Shown piece by piece: positions 43,815 to 53,666 of a stretch of 64,000 bases of DNA (positions within the stretch are counted from its first letter, which is position 1; each line of letters starts with the position of its first letter). The DNA comes from Methanomethylovorans sp041447285. Its GTDB lineage: Archaea; Halobacteriota; Methanosarcinia; Methanosarcinales; Methanosarcinaceae. Where the stretch lies: the NCBI RefSeq assembly GCF_041447285.1, contig NZ_JBGMEB010000010.1:62001-126000 (forward strand). Direction: 5' to 3'. The position numbers and the translations under genes were made by a program. The notes below the pieces were generated by a model. It did not search any database, was not told the origin of the DNA, and saw only the letters and a list, made by a program, of their open reading frames with translations.

Positions 43815-44711
43815 ATGGACATGTCCCAAAAAGCATATCTTGAACTGATCAGTGGAAGTATACTCTTTGGAATGGTAGGAATATTCCTTGCAAACATCCA
43901 TGGGATGTCTACAGGCAGTATTATATTCTACAAGCATTTCGTAGGGATACTTTTCCTTGCGATTTATTTTTTGATGACTGGAGGGGTAAAACAACTTCTG
44001 CCAACAAAAAGAAAAAGCTACCTTTTGCTCTTGGGACTGTTCAATACATTCACTATCTTTGCATATTTTATATGCATAAGATACACTACACTATCTGCTG
44101 CGATACTTCTTCTTTACACAGCTCCTATGTATGTAACACTGCTTTCACCAGTATTCCTAAAGGAAAAAGTCAGTCTAACAGGAGTGGTTGCATTATTGTT
44201 GTCCGCAGCAGGCATTCTGTTTATTGTTGATCCTGCTGGTATGGCATCACAGCTGAATTTCGGAGAAAAGAGCTTTATCGGAATTATTGCAGGCATTATT
44301 TCAGGCATGTGTTTTGCAGGAGTTATCATCACTGTAAGATATCTTAAGGATGATTATACCGGACCGGCACAGTTATTCTGGTCAACATTCATTGGCATAT
44401 TGATGCTTTCTCCTGCTGCATTTGATGTTACTTTGCCTTCAATTGCAGAAAACATCGTGATGATAATACTTTTTGCATTTGTGAATACAGCAGTTGCTTC
44501 AATACTATATATTAAAGGACTGGCCAAACTGCCAGCCCAGACCAGCAGCATAATTGCCATCATGGAGCCTGTAAGCGTGATATTCTTTGATCACGTCCTG
44601 CTGCACACTCCTATCTTCTTTAACACAATGGCAGGATGTATGTTCATCCTTCTGGGTGCTGTGCTGGCATCTTTTCGGAATGTACCTATGGTAACAGATG
44701 AAAATATGTAG
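43815..44711 (+). CDS. EamA/DMT-superfamily transporter
   Basis: 298 residues with ten predicted membrane helices in two five-helix EamA halves. The first starts ISGSILFGMVGIFLANI, the second FGEKSFIGIIAGIISGMCFAG. YTAPMYVTLLSPVFLKEK and IMEPVSVIFFDHVLL are the usual end-of-half phrases. Members export or exchange amino acids and other metabolites, and the substrate is unknown here. It sits 28 bp behind deaD without its own clear ribosome site, so co-transcription is likely. Confidence 0.9.
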   Translation: MDMSQKAYLELISGSILFGMVGIFLANIHGMSTGSIIFYKHFVGILFLAIYFLMTGGVKQLLPTKRKSYLLLLGLFNTFTIFAYFICIRYTTLSAAILLLYTAPMYVTLLSPVFLKEKVSLTGVVALLLSAAGILFIVDPAGMASQLNFGEKSFIGIIAGIISGMCFAGVIITVRYLKDDYTGPAQLFWSTFIGILMLSPAAFDVTLPSIAENIVMIILFAFVNTAVASILYIKGLAKLPAQTSSIIAIMEPVSVIFFDHVLLHTPIFFNTMAGCMFILLGAVLASFRNVPMVTDENM

Positions 44712-44823
44712 GATGAAGAGATCATAGGAAGTGAAGCCTCACCCCTTAAGCTGGCCTCACAGCCATTTCTTCTCTTACTATTCTTCTCTTACTATTTTGT
44801 TCTCTTATAACAAAGCTAGGTGC

Positions 44824-46758
44824 TTAACAGCAATCCTGCTCAGTTTTCCTGTTTCCAACACCGAGTACAACAATTTTTGTTTCCATTGGTGTTTTCCATC
44901 CCACAGGAATTATTTCCTCTTTTTGCACATCTATTGTAATATGATTTGAATCGAGCCCGGATTCTTTCATATAACTATGGACCGTGGTTTGCCCAAGGGA
45001 AATGGCATAATCAAGTGCTTCCTTGTATTCATAGAAATTACTTTTCCCATGTTCTGAAAACACAAGGAATTCCCAATCAGGAGCTGCCATGGATGCAGGT
45101 CTTATAAGCACTTCAAATCTTCTGATCCCTTTTGCAGCTAGTGCACCGGCTGCATTCCCTACATTCGAATATTCCGGAAGGATTATTTCTGCATCCAGTA
45201 TTTCCTTCATATTTTCTACAAAAGCAGTTGTAGGTCCTCCGATCAACACAACAGGAACCTCAACTTTGAACTTTGTAGGTGACTGAATATCAAATATTTT
45301 TCTTATTTCTTTTTTCTCTACTCCTTCGAGGAAGAATGAGATGAGGTCACATGCCATATTCTTGGCAAATTCTGCCTTGATGTGCCTTGCAAATTCATAT
45401 CGGTCCATGCCTATCAACGAACCAAGCAGATCAGCACCTGTATTTGCAGCTTCTACATTTCTATCTGTGTATTCCCCAAGCACATGCAAAGCGTCCGTGA
45501 GTGTAAAACCTATGGGCTGTAAGAGCCTTTTTTGGATCAGGCTATCCAGTACACTGCTGGCAGGGTACTTTTTTATCCGGTTGAAGATCTCCGTTATAGA
45601 AGTAGGATGCTTTTTTACAGCATCGAGTATCTTGTTTTCCTCTTCGCTGACATTAAGTACCTGATAGTCTGTCCTTAGATAGAATTTAGTAGGCTGATAG
45701 TTGATACCCAACTGCACTTTAGTGGGCATTGGATTTGTTCTGAGATGCTCGAGGAAATCGGGATAAAGCACAGCAGCTCTGCATAGGGGAATAACTCTTC
45801 GTGGACCTATATTAATATTTTTTCCTTTGACCCAGACGTGGCTATCCCCACCCATTGCGGATGTTTCCATTTTTATTGCTTTGACCCTGGTTTTCCATCC
45901 GCCGACAACAGCTCCGGAGTCACTCATATCAGGGACACCGTTGTATATAACTGAAATGTCTGTACTGGTGCCTCCTACATCTATGACGGCACATGTATCC
46001 TTTTTTGCAAGGAAAGAAGCCCCTACAAGACTTCCGGCAGGCCCTGAAAAAATGGATTCAATGGGTTTTTTGAGAGCACTTTGTATGCCTATAACAGACC
46101 CGTCACATTTGAGCATAAATATTTTTGCATCGATTCCCCTTGACTTAATCTCTGCTTCAACGTTTGTCATGAATCTCTCAGTCACAGGAATCAGTTGTGC
46201 ATTAAGGAATGCTGTCACTGCTCTTTCAAATGCTCCAAGGTCCTGAGAGAGCTCATGGCTGCAGACAACAGGAAGACCTGTAAGTTCCCTGACAATTTCC
46301 TTTGCCATCAGTTCATGATCATGGTTTCTGATACTGAAATAAGAAGATATTGCAAAAGCTGAAACCTGACTTTTTACCTGCAGGGCAAATTCCCGGATGG
46401 AATCAATATCCAAGCAGTAAGTTTCAACACCGTTGTGGTCATGACCACCGCTGACCTGTATGAAATGATTGGTTGGAAGTTCTTGTTTGATCTCATATTT
46501 TCCGATGAGTATCATGGCAACAGGAAAACCGGTACCTTCAAGTATACTATTTGTGGAAAGTGTTGTGGATACAGATACGACTTTTACATTTTTAAGACAT
46601 TCAGGATCCAATCCGTTAATAGATCGCTTGATCCCATCCAGTGGGTCTGGGTAGCTTGTTAACGCTTTATTTGATTGGATAATGATATTGTCTTCATCCC
46701 TTAGAAGAACAGCATCAGTATACGTCCCTCCAGCATCTATGCCAAGGCTGTAACTCAT
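44824..46758 (-). CDS. hydantoinase/oxoprolinase family protein (HyuA-like)
   Basis: 644 residues. The N-terminal ASKHA fold starts YSLGIDAGGTYTDAV (phosphate loop). VVSVSTTLSTNSILEG, SGPAGSLVGASFL and AVIDVGGTSTDISVI are hydantoinase_A signatures. A winged-helix-like insertion (about 375-430, LDAVKKHPTSITEIFNRIKK) is seen in archaeal members. The family opens hydantoins or oxoproline with ATP, but methanogen members have no proven substrate. Stands alone; an AT-rich imperfect dyad (GGAAATACAT at 46806 and ATGTATTTTCC at 46821) lies upstream. Confidence 0.85.
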   Translation of the reverse strand: MSYSLGIDAGGTYTDAVLLRDEDNIIIQSNKALTSYPDPLDGIKRSINGLDPECLKNVKVVSVSTTLSTNSILEGTGFPVAMILIGKYEIKQELPTNHFIQVSGGHDHNGVETYCLDIDSIREFALQVKSQVSAFAISSYFSIRNHDHELMAKEIVRELTGLPVVCSHELSQDLGAFERAVTAFLNAQLIPVTERFMTNVEAEIKSRGIDAKIFMLKCDGSVIGIQSALKKPIESIFSGPAGSLVGASFLAKKDTCAVIDVGGTSTDISVIYNGVPDMSDSGAVVGGWKTRVKAIKMETSAMGGDSHVWVKGKNINIGPRRVIPLCRAAVLYPDFLEHLRTNPMPTKVQLGINYQPTKFYLRTDYQVLNVSEEENKILDAVKKHPTSITEIFNRIKKYPASSVLDSLIQKRLLQPIGFTLTDALHVLGEYTDRNVEAANTGADLLGSLIGMDRYEFARHIKAEFAKNMACDLISFFLEGVEKKEIRKIFDIQSPTKFKVEVPVVLIGGPTTAFVENMKEILDAEIILPEYSNVGNAAGALAAKGIRRFEVLIRPASMAAPDWEFLVFSEHGKSNFYEYKEALDYAISLGQTTVHSYMKESGLDSNHITIDVQKEEIIPVGWKTPMETKIVVLGVGNRKTEQDCC

Positions 46759-47054
46759 TTTTGTCGAACTCCGTACTGATTATGTATTTGATTTGTTAGA
46801 GTGTTGGAAATACATAGTATATGTATTTTCCTACCAACAAATTCACGGCGTTAATCTAAAAAATAGCATCAATCAGCGTCATTTTATTTTTAGTTTATCA
46901 GTGATGAAAATGTAAAAACAAAACATATATATAATTGATAATTTGCGTACAATATAGGAAAAAATAAGTGAAAATCAAGTTATAAAAAGAATTTAGAATA
47001 ACAATTAAATATAGAACCTAGAATGATCCAATCATATTGTTGCAATCACAATTC
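46759..47054. other. AT-rich intergenic region with an imperfect dyad
   Basis: About 300 bp with no gene. GGAAATACAT (46806-46815) and ATGTATTTTCC (46821-46831) form an imperfect hairpin upstream of the hydantoinase-like gene. It may be an operator or the left end of the element whose right-end-like hairpin is at 47055. No tnpA or tnpB frame is present. Confidence 0.4.
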
Positions 47055-47095
47055 TTAAGGAAGGAAGCCCACGGCTTTATCCGTGGGTAGCTGAC
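47055..47095 (+). mobile_element. solitary IS200/IS605-type right-end hairpin (omega-RNA-like scar)
   Basis: AAGGAAGGAAGCCCACGG, a short loop, then CCGTGGGTAGCTGAC closely resembles the right end of IS605/IS1341 elements, which is also the 3' part of the TnpB guide RNA. Stem: CCCACGG (47069-47075) with CCGTGGG (47081-47087). No transposase or TnpB gene is nearby, so this is a remnant or a non-autonomous copy. It ends 1 bp before the stop codon of the lipoprotein gene and may now serve as its terminator. Confidence 0.55.
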
Positions 47096-47096
47096 A

Positions 47097-47363
47097 TCAA
47101 ATCTCTTCAATGGTGATGTTCTCTTTTTCCAGCTCAACAATAAGAGCTTCCAATTCCTGCATTTCCTTATCCATATCTTGTATTTCAGTATCAGTTATAC
47201 TTGCGTTGCCTTGCGTCAGTATTGCATCGGCAGTTGCAGTGTCATTAGCAGGTGATACATTTGGTAATGTCAGTTCAGAGGAAGTATCCCTTTTATCGGT
47301 GCACCCGGAAAGTACAATGCTACAGATGACTATAGCCAAAACAAAAATACTGGCGTACTTCAT
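47097..47363 (-). CDS. small lipoprotein with acidic helical tail
   Basis: 88 residues. A signal peptide ends in the lipobox VLSGCT, then a Thr/Asn/Ala-rich linker, then an acidic helical segment (MDKEMQELEALIVELEKENI) likely to form a coiled coil. It starts 3 bp after the stop of the 430-residue secreted protein, with AGGAGG overlapping that stop, so the two are made together. No family recognised. Confidence 0.7.
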   Translation of the reverse strand: MKYASIFVLAIVICSIVLSGCTDKRDTSSELTLPNVSPANDTATADAILTQGNASITDTEIQDMDKEMQELEALIVELEKENITIEEI

Positions 47364-47366
47364 CTC

Positions 47367-48659
47367 TTAGTCCTCCTGTGAACTATCTTCAGACTGACTA
47401 TCTGAATTGTAATTCCATTGCCTGCTTACTTCATCCGAACCTGCAGTATATGTCCCTTCTCCTGATAGTACTGCATTTCCAGTGCCTTTTACTTCCAGAT
47501 CAAGGTCACTTCCTCTTACCATGATAGTAAGTCTGCTACCTGATATACTGGCCTTACCGGTAAAATTAGAATATACAAGTGCTCTTTTAAGTTCATCTGC
47601 CACAGAATTGTCCAATTTGAGCACAATTGCAGAGTCATCGTTAGTGATAGTTATTTTTGCATCGCCTGCAAGATCTTTAATCACAAGCTGTGAATCATTT
47701 ATTGTCATATCTGTATCCAAATCGCCTGAAAGCACAGCAGTACCGTTTCCTTTAGCTAAAAGTATGTCATTTCCATTAAGGGAAACGAGTCCATGCCTGT
47801 ATGTTTTAAGCATTTGAGAAATTTCAGCAAGTACCGAATTTGCATCTTTCAGATTTTCTGCTGAGGCACTCCAGTATTCACGTGCATTCTCATCACCGTT
47901 CTGATATGCTTCTCTTGCATGTTCTCTATTTTGCTGGGCTTGTTCCATAAAACCATTGTATTCCTGAAGCATTAACTCAAGTTCTGTGGTATTTTCGCCC
48001 TGTTGCCGGAGTGTTGCTACTTCTTTTGAAAGACGTTCTGAAAGGAACGCAGATTTATTCAAATAAAGAAATACTTTATTATCTACAAATTCTGTCCTGG
48101 TTTTATAGGCATCTTTTACCGCATCTTTCCAGATGTCACGAATAATTCTTGCAGACTCTGCAAGTTCCTTGCTTGTTGTTGCATTCTTTATATTATCTTT
48201 TTCAGCATTTAATTTAGAGATGTAGCCATCGATATCAGCAGTGACCTTATCGGCATCTACTCTATTAGAGGCATCAACTTTTTCTTTCAGATCTTCTAAA
48301 TTGGATATGGTATAGTTAACAGTTTCAAGTAAATATTCCCGTTTTACTTCAAATACTTCCTTTGAAGAACCATTGATCTTACCACTGTTTATGTTAGCAT
48401 TGATCTGCTGCAGTTTTTCCTTTGCAGCAAAGTACTCTTCATTTGTTACTCTCAATTGTACAGCGAATCTGCCATCTGTGCTATTATTGCCGCTCAGGAA
48501 TACTTTGTTTTGTTCTTCCTCTTGGTTTTTTGCTTCTTTCACCAAGCTCTTGGTAGCTTTATTGCCATCATCAATATCTTTCGAATTTGCAGCAAAGGCA
48601 CTCGTTGAAACAAGGCTTGTCAACATCAGCACAATAGCAACGTAAGTAATTAGTTTCAT
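47367..48659 (-). CDS. secreted helical/beta protein of unknown function
   Basis: 430 residues with a clear signal peptide (cleavage after AFA, near residue 23). The first two thirds are helical with long charged heptad-like stretches (NLEDLKEKVDASNRV, YISKLNAEKDNI). The last third (about 285-410) is beta-rich, with phrases such as LLAKGNGTAVLSGDLDTDM and LEVKGTGNAVLSGEGTY. Those two share a GNGTAVLSG/GTGNAVLSG pattern suggestive of a repeated unit. It is exported with no C-terminal anchor; the lipoprotein encoded next may anchor it. Function unknown. Confidence 0.75.
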   Translation of the reverse strand: MKLITYVAIVLMLTSLVSTSAFAANSKDIDDGNKATKSLVKEAKNQEEEQNKVFLSGNNSTDGRFAVQLRVTNEEYFAAKEKLQQINANINSGKINGSSKEVFEVKREYLLETVNYTISNLEDLKEKVDASNRVDADKVTADIDGYISKLNAEKDNIKNATTSKELAESARIIRDIWKDAVKDAYKTRTEFVDNKVFLYLNKSAFLSERLSKEVATLRQQGENTTELELMLQEYNGFMEQAQQNREHAREAYQNGDENAREYWSASAENLKDANSVLAEISQMLKTYRHGLVSLNGNDILLAKGNGTAVLSGDLDTDMTINDSQLVIKDLAGDAKITITNDDSAIVLKLDNSVADELKRALVYSNFTGKASISGSRLTIMVRGSDLDLEVKGTGNAVLSGEGTYTAGSDEVSRQWNYNSDSQSEDSSQED

Positions 48660-49158
48660 GATTTTCGTTTTTATCCCTTCTTGTCTATAAATATTATATA
48701 GTTAAATATTATATTTTAAACTCATATTTATATCTTGTGGATTTGGAGAAATCAAGATTCTATTGCCAGCATGCTTACTAAGAAGAATGCAGAAATGTAA
48801 GTTACTGTTTGTATATCTCTTGTATTCATATTTCTCCTATTTACCAGACGTTTTTCGTCAAACGTCTTATTAGCATCTTCAAATAAATACTCACTTTACT
48901 TTATTACTATATTTACTTCACAAAATCAACTTCAAATGCACGTGAATACTGGAGTGCCTCAGCAGAAAAAAGGTTAATTAGGCTTGACTTTACCAAATAA
49001 GCTTTAAAAATACTTTGAAGTTACAATATACAAAATGAGGTGTATAGGAATAAGATATGAAACAAAGTACATATTATTGAACTAAACTAATTCTATCGAG
49101 GACTAATTATTATTATTATTATTATTATTATTGTTATTATTAAAAAAATAAAATTGAT
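48660..49158. other. intergenic region with an ATT microsatellite
   Basis: About 500 bp without a gene. A run of ATT triplets at 49106-49141, interrupted once by GTT, lies about 20 bp from the end of the AI-2E-type permease gene. The rest is AT-rich with no ribosome site or hairpin worth noting. Confidence 0.55.
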
Positions 49159-50208
49159 TCAATTATTGTATTTTCTATAAGCTTCTATGTACTCTTCGTT
49201 AAACATCTTGGCGACCAAAATGAAATATGACAACAAAAGAGGACCCACTACCAAACCTATGAGGCCAAACAGATTGATGCCTATGATAATACCAAGCAGG
49301 GATATCATTGGGTGAAGAGAACCCAATTGTTTTTGGATGAAAGGCCTTACCAGATTGTCCATGGAGCTTATAATGAGACCTGCAATCAGAATGCCCACTG
49401 CTGCAACATAATCTTGCTGCAATAGTTGAATAACGGCTGCAGGAGCCCATATTACAGTTGCACCTACATATGGCATGAAGGACATGAGTGCAGCAATCGT
49501 GCCCCACAGAATAGCTCCTTGCACATCCAGCAGGAGAAAAGCTATGGTAAGCAGTCCTCCCTGGATTATGGCTATGATAAGCGATGAAACAAGGGTTGTC
49601 CTGACAATTATCCGGAATTCATCCAGCAGTTTATCTGCATTTTCCCTGTTGAAAGGAATAGCAGAATACAAGCTCTTTGCAAAACTTGAATCTTCTTCCG
49701 TTAACAGGTAGTATAACAAAAAAAACATAATGACAAACTCTATTACACGCTGTCCTATACTCTGGACTGCGCTGAGCAATACTGCACTGCTGTAATTGGC
49801 AACTGAAGAAGCTACTTCCATTACCTTACTCCTGATGTCTATATGAATGGGTAGCTGTTCCAAGTGCAAATCCATCAGAAAAGTACGCACAGTTTCAGCA
49901 TAAGTAAAAACGGTTCCAATATTTTGTAATGAGCTCTGTATCTCTACAATTATGGTAGAAATCAGGTAGTATAAAGGAACTAATATGAGAAGCACGGAAA
50001 GAAAAATGGCTATAATGGCAGAAACGCTTCGAGGCAAATGTGCCCTTCGTATCATTAACTGGTATATGGGACGCAGGATGACATAGAGAATAAAAGCACC
50101 TAAAAATGCATTGAGATAAGGTAACAGAGCTTTGGCAAGCACAACTGCAAGGACACCCAGCAATAAAAGTGCCATTGCCATCTTAAAAGGACGTTCCATA
50201 AATGGCAT
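49159..50208 (-). CDS. AI-2E family transporter (PerM-like permease)
   Basis: 349 residues with about seven to eight membrane helices and the AI-2E_transport pattern: two N-terminal hairpin helices, a soluble stretch (about 85-150), then the C-terminal cluster with YVGATVIWAPAAVIQLL and SLLGIIIGINLFGLIGLVVGPLL. Members export varied small solutes or act as Na+/H+ antiporters. The name does not prove autoinducer transport. Stands alone. Confidence 0.88.
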   Translation of the reverse strand: MPFMERPFKMAMALLLLGVLAVVLAKALLPYLNAFLGAFILYVILRPIYQLMIRRAHLPRSVSAIIAIFLSVLLILVPLYYLISTIIVEIQSSLQNIGTVFTYAETVRTFLMDLHLEQLPIHIDIRSKVMEVASSVANYSSAVLLSAVQSIGQRVIEFVIMFFLLYYLLTEEDSSFAKSLYSAIPFNRENADKLLDEFRIIVRTTLVSSLIIAIIQGGLLTIAFLLLDVQGAILWGTIAALMSFMPYVGATVIWAPAAVIQLLQQDYVAAVGILIAGLIISSMDNLVRPFIQKQLGSLHPMISLLGIIIGINLFGLIGLVVGPLLLSYFILVAKMFNEEYIEAYRKYNN

Positions 50209-50337
50209 TATGCATCAATAGTATAAAATAGTAACAGTTGGCCTGAAATAATTTAACTGACAAAAAGCAGAGCAGAATATGGGAGCAGGAGTGCAGGCGG
50301 AGGAACGGAAGAGACCTGCAATTCCTGCATATGTGGA

Positions 50338-52752
50338 TCATCTGTACGTTTCTTCTGTTTCCAGCACTTTCATGGTGATCTTCATGATGGAATCTGGATT
50401 TAGAGATATAGAATCTATGCCTTCCCTTACAAGGAACTCTGCAAATTCAGGATAATCACTGGGTGCCTGGCCACATAGGCCGCTGTGCTTACCGTTGCGT
50501 TTAGCTCCCTGAATTGCCATGGAAACTATTTTCATGACACCGGGATCTCTTTCATCAAAGGACGATGACAGGATCTCCGAATCCCTGTCCACTCCCAGGG
50601 TAAGCTGTGTGAGATCATTGGAACCTATTGAAAAACCATCGAAGTATTTGCTGAAGTCGTCCACAAGAAGTATGTTGTTCGGGATCTCGCACATCACATA
50701 GACCTGCAGTTCATTCTCTCCTCTCTTAAGACCATGTTTTTCCATCTCTGCGATCACTTGCTTTGCCTCTTCCACGCGGCGGCAGAAGGGTATCATCAGA
50801 ATGAGGTTCTTAAGACCCATTTCATCCCTTACTTTTTTCATGGCCTGGCATTCCAGAGCAAAGCCTTCACGGTACCTGTCATCATAGTATCTGGAAGCGC
50901 CCCTAAATCCTAGCATGGGGTTGCTTTCTTCTATCTCGAAGTATTTTCCTCCCAGCAGACTTGCGTATTCGTTGGACTTGAAGTCACTCATGCGCACTAC
51001 AACAGGTTTAGGATAGAAGGCTGCAGCGATCGTGCCCACTCCCTGGGCCAGCTTTTCAACAAAATAATCTGTCATGCTGCTATAGCCCCGGGTCAGTTGC
51101 CTGATATTGGAAAGCGTAGTTTCGTCTTTTACCTTTTCGGGATGTACCAGAGCCATGGGGTGGACCTTGATGTAGCTGGTGATTATAAACTCCAGCCGTG
51201 CCAGTCCTATACCATCGTTTGGGATCATTGAAAGAGAAAAGGCTTCTTCAGGATTACCGAGGTTCATCATTATTTCGGTTTTGGGACGCTTGAGACCTTT
51301 TAGATCCACTGTTTCTACATGGAAAGGCAGGATGCCTTCGTATACCCTGCCCACATCTCCTTCTGCACAGCTTACGGTTGCTTCTGTGCTTGTACTGAGT
51401 TTTTCAGTTGCATTTTCCGTACCCACCACTGCAGGGATACCTAACTCTCGGCTCACAATGGCTGCATGGCATGTCCTGCCACCTTTGTTAGTAACTATTG
51501 CAGCTGCTGTTTTCATGACCGGTTCCCAGTCCGGAGTGGTGGTATCAGCAACAAGTATCTCGCCAGGACGGAAACTGGGAAGCTGGGATACCTCAGTGAT
51601 AACACGGGCTTTTCCGGCTGCGATCTTGCCTCCCACGCTCCTGCCTTCAGCAAGTACTGTGCTGCGCTGATCAAGATAGTAGGTTTCCAGGATATCGCGT
51701 GACCTGTGGGCCTGTACCGTTTCCGGCCTGGCCTGTACTATGAAGAGTTCGCCTGTCATGCCATCCTTGGCCCATTCTATATCCATGGGCACGGGCTTTC
51801 CAGCTTTGTTAGAATAATAGTCCTCTATAGTGACGGCATACTTAGCCAGGGTTAGTATTTCCTCATCGTTTATGCAATACCTGCGCCTGTATGATTCAGG
51901 AACATCTACATTGCGAGTCTGGATTTTGGAATCCCCCACACCGTAGATCATTTTTATGTCCTTGCTGCCCAGCTTTTTCTGGATGATGGGCTTGTAACCT
52001 GCTTTAAGCGTGGGTTTGAACACATAGAACTCATCGGGGTTTACTGCCCCCTGCACAACGTTTTCACCCAGGCCGTAAGCTCCTGTTATGAAAACCACAT
52101 CTTTAAAACCGCTTTCTGTGTCAATGGTGAATATAACACCACTGGAAGCCAGGTCCGAGCGTACCATTTTCATGACACCGATGGAAAGACCGACTTTGAA
52201 GTGATCGAAGTTGTGTGTGACGCGGTATGATATTGCCCTGTCCGTGAAAAGGGAGGCAAAACAACGGGTACATGCGATCTTCAGGGCTGGATAGCCATGT
52301 ACATTAAGATACGTTTCCTGCTGGCCGGCGAAAGAAGCAGTGGGAAGGTCTTCGGCAGTAGCAGAACTGCGGACTGCTACATCGGTATCAGGCCCGTACT
52401 CCTCACAAAGCCTGTCGTATGCAGCCTTGATCTCTGCCCACAGATCATCTGGAATTCCGGCCTCCAATATAATGTCTCTTGCTTTTCGGCCTCTTATGGA
52501 CAAGTCCTCTACATTAGAGGTATCGAGACCTTTCATGACATTTTTCAGGGCATCGACAGAACCTGCGGCTTGCAGCATGTGCCAGTATGCATCTGCTGTA
52601 ATGGCAAAACCATTGGGAACTTTGATACCTGTGTTTTGGAGTTCTCTGTACATTTCCCCAATGGAAGCGTTCTTGCCCCCTACCTCTGGTATGTCTTCAA
52701 TCCTTATTTCCTCAAACCAGCGGATGTATCTTGCTGCAGATGTTGTTTTCAT
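50338..52752 (-). CDS. ppsA: phosphoenolpyruvate synthase
   Basis: 804 residues. The N-terminal ATP-grasp domain begins FEEIRIEDIPEVGGKNASIG, and YGLGENVVQGAVNPDEFYVF is typical. The swivelling phospho-His domain has TNKGGRTCHAAIVSRELG, with the catalytic His after Cys. The C-terminal PEP/pyruvate barrel ends with FSIGSNDLTQLTLGVDRD and GLCGQAPSDYPEF. It makes PEP from pyruvate, ATP and water, the gluconeogenic entry step in methanogens growing on C1 compounds. ATG at 52752 follows AAGGGGGATTTTT. Confidence 0.96.
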   Translation of the reverse strand: MKTTSAARYIRWFEEIRIEDIPEVGGKNASIGEMYRELQNTGIKVPNGFAITADAYWHMLQAAGSVDALKNVMKGLDTSNVEDLSIRGRKARDIILEAGIPDDLWAEIKAAYDRLCEEYGPDTDVAVRSSATAEDLPTASFAGQQETYLNVHGYPALKIACTRCFASLFTDRAISYRVTHNFDHFKVGLSIGVMKMVRSDLASSGVIFTIDTESGFKDVVFITGAYGLGENVVQGAVNPDEFYVFKPTLKAGYKPIIQKKLGSKDIKMIYGVGDSKIQTRNVDVPESYRRRYCINDEEILTLAKYAVTIEDYYSNKAGKPVPMDIEWAKDGMTGELFIVQARPETVQAHRSRDILETYYLDQRSTVLAEGRSVGGKIAAGKARVITEVSQLPSFRPGEILVADTTTPDWEPVMKTAAAIVTNKGGRTCHAAIVSRELGIPAVVGTENATEKLSTSTEATVSCAEGDVGRVYEGILPFHVETVDLKGLKRPKTEIMMNLGNPEEAFSLSMIPNDGIGLARLEFIITSYIKVHPMALVHPEKVKDETTLSNIRQLTRGYSSMTDYFVEKLAQGVGTIAAAFYPKPVVVRMSDFKSNEYASLLGGKYFEIEESNPMLGFRGASRYYDDRYREGFALECQAMKKVRDEMGLKNLILMIPFCRRVEEAKQVIAEMEKHGLKRGENELQVYVMCEIPNNILLVDDFSKYFDGFSIGSNDLTQLTLGVDRDSEILSSSFDERDPGVMKIVSMAIQGAKRNGKHSGLCGQAPSDYPEFAEFLVREGIDSISLNPDSIMKITMKVLETEETYR

Positions 52753-52920
52753 AAAAATCCCCCTTATTTTTTGTTTTCCTTTGCTTGTAAATAGGCTGGC
52801 TATCTGCGATAAATATTTATTCCTTAATTAGAACATAGGGTTTTAGGGACAAAATACGTGCCTTATGTGCAGGTATAAATTATGCTAGTGTTTGCCTGCA
52901 CTTCTGCGTGTGAGGATGAG

Positions 52921-53010
52921 ATGGATGTATACCTGTTACTGTTGTGTATACTTGTCTTATTGTGGTACAGCATGCAGATAAAACACAGATATAATATTAA
53001 AATTTCATAA
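52921..53010 (+). CDS. possible 29-residue single-helix membrane peptide
   Basis: ATG at 52921 follows GTGAGGATGAG, a fair ribosome site, about 45 bp downstream of a TATA-like aggtataaat. The product is MDVYLLLLCILVLLWYSMQI plus a basic tail (KHRYNIK), that is, one hydrophobic helix then positive charges, the shape of small membrane proteins. It ends 10 bp before the DJ-1/PfpI gene and could be a leader peptide. Composition alone could arise by chance. Confidence 0.35.
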   Translation: MDVYLLLLCILVLLWYSMQIKHRYNIKIS

Positions 53011-53020
53011 TAGTGATCTT

Positions 53021-53563
53021 ATGAGTTCGGAACTTGAAGATAAAAAAATATTGATGGTGGTTGCCCAGGATAACTTCAGAGATGAAGAGTACTTTGAACC
53101 AAGAGATGTCCTGGAAGACGCAGGTGTGAGCATTACTGTTGCCAGCAACAGCACAAAGGAAGCTCATGGCGCGCTTGGGGGCAAGATTAAGCCAGATCTC
53201 AGTATAAAGGATGCCATCATGGCTGAATTTGACGGCCTTATCATTGCAGGCGGTGGAGGTTCAAGAGAACACCTCTGGCCTAGCAAGGATTTGCAAAGGC
53301 TTGTCAAGGACGCTTTTGATCAGGACAAGATTGTAGCAGCTATATGTGTGTCACCAGTGGTGCTTGCAAGGGCAAAGGTCCTGGAAGACAGGGATTGCAC
53401 TGTGTTCAAGGATAAGGAATGCATTGCAGAGATCGAGAAATACGGTGGTATCTACAAGGATAAGGATGTAGTTGTGGACGGGAACATTGTTACTGCAAGA
53501 GACCCGAAGACTGCCGAAAAGTTCGGACATGCAATTGTAGACCTGCTTGCAGCAGAAGAATGA
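53021..53563 (+). CDS. DJ-1/PfpI family protein
   Basis: 180 residues with the class I glutamine-amidotransferase-like fold. The early Glu-bearing motif is NFRDEEYFEPRDVLEDAG, the GG turn is DGLIIAGGGGSREHLW and the nucleophile elbow is AAICVSP with Cys. The His that follows Cys in PfpI proteases (AICHGP) is Val here, so protease activity is doubtful. A chaperone, deglycase or hydrolase role is equally possible. Divergent from ppsA. Confidence 0.88.
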   Translation: MSSELEDKKILMVVAQDNFRDEEYFEPRDVLEDAGVSITVASNSTKEAHGALGGKIKPDLSIKDAIMAEFDGLIIAGGGGSREHLWPSKDLQRLVKDAFDQDKIVAAICVSPVVLARAKVLEDRDCTVFKDKECIAEIEKYGGIYKDKDVVVDGNIVTARDPKTAEKFGHAIVDLLAAEE

Positions 53564-53666
53564 GAGTAATCAGATTTGATTACATCTCTTTAATCTGTCT
53601 ACTTTTTTACTTATTTTCAGATACTTATATATGTTTTTAATGTGTAATATGCATTGATTACACAGG

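Noticed and set aside
49106..49141. ATT triplet run as a CRISPR or regulatory array
   Set aside because: Simple microsatellite in AT-rich DNA between genes; no spacing or dyad structure.
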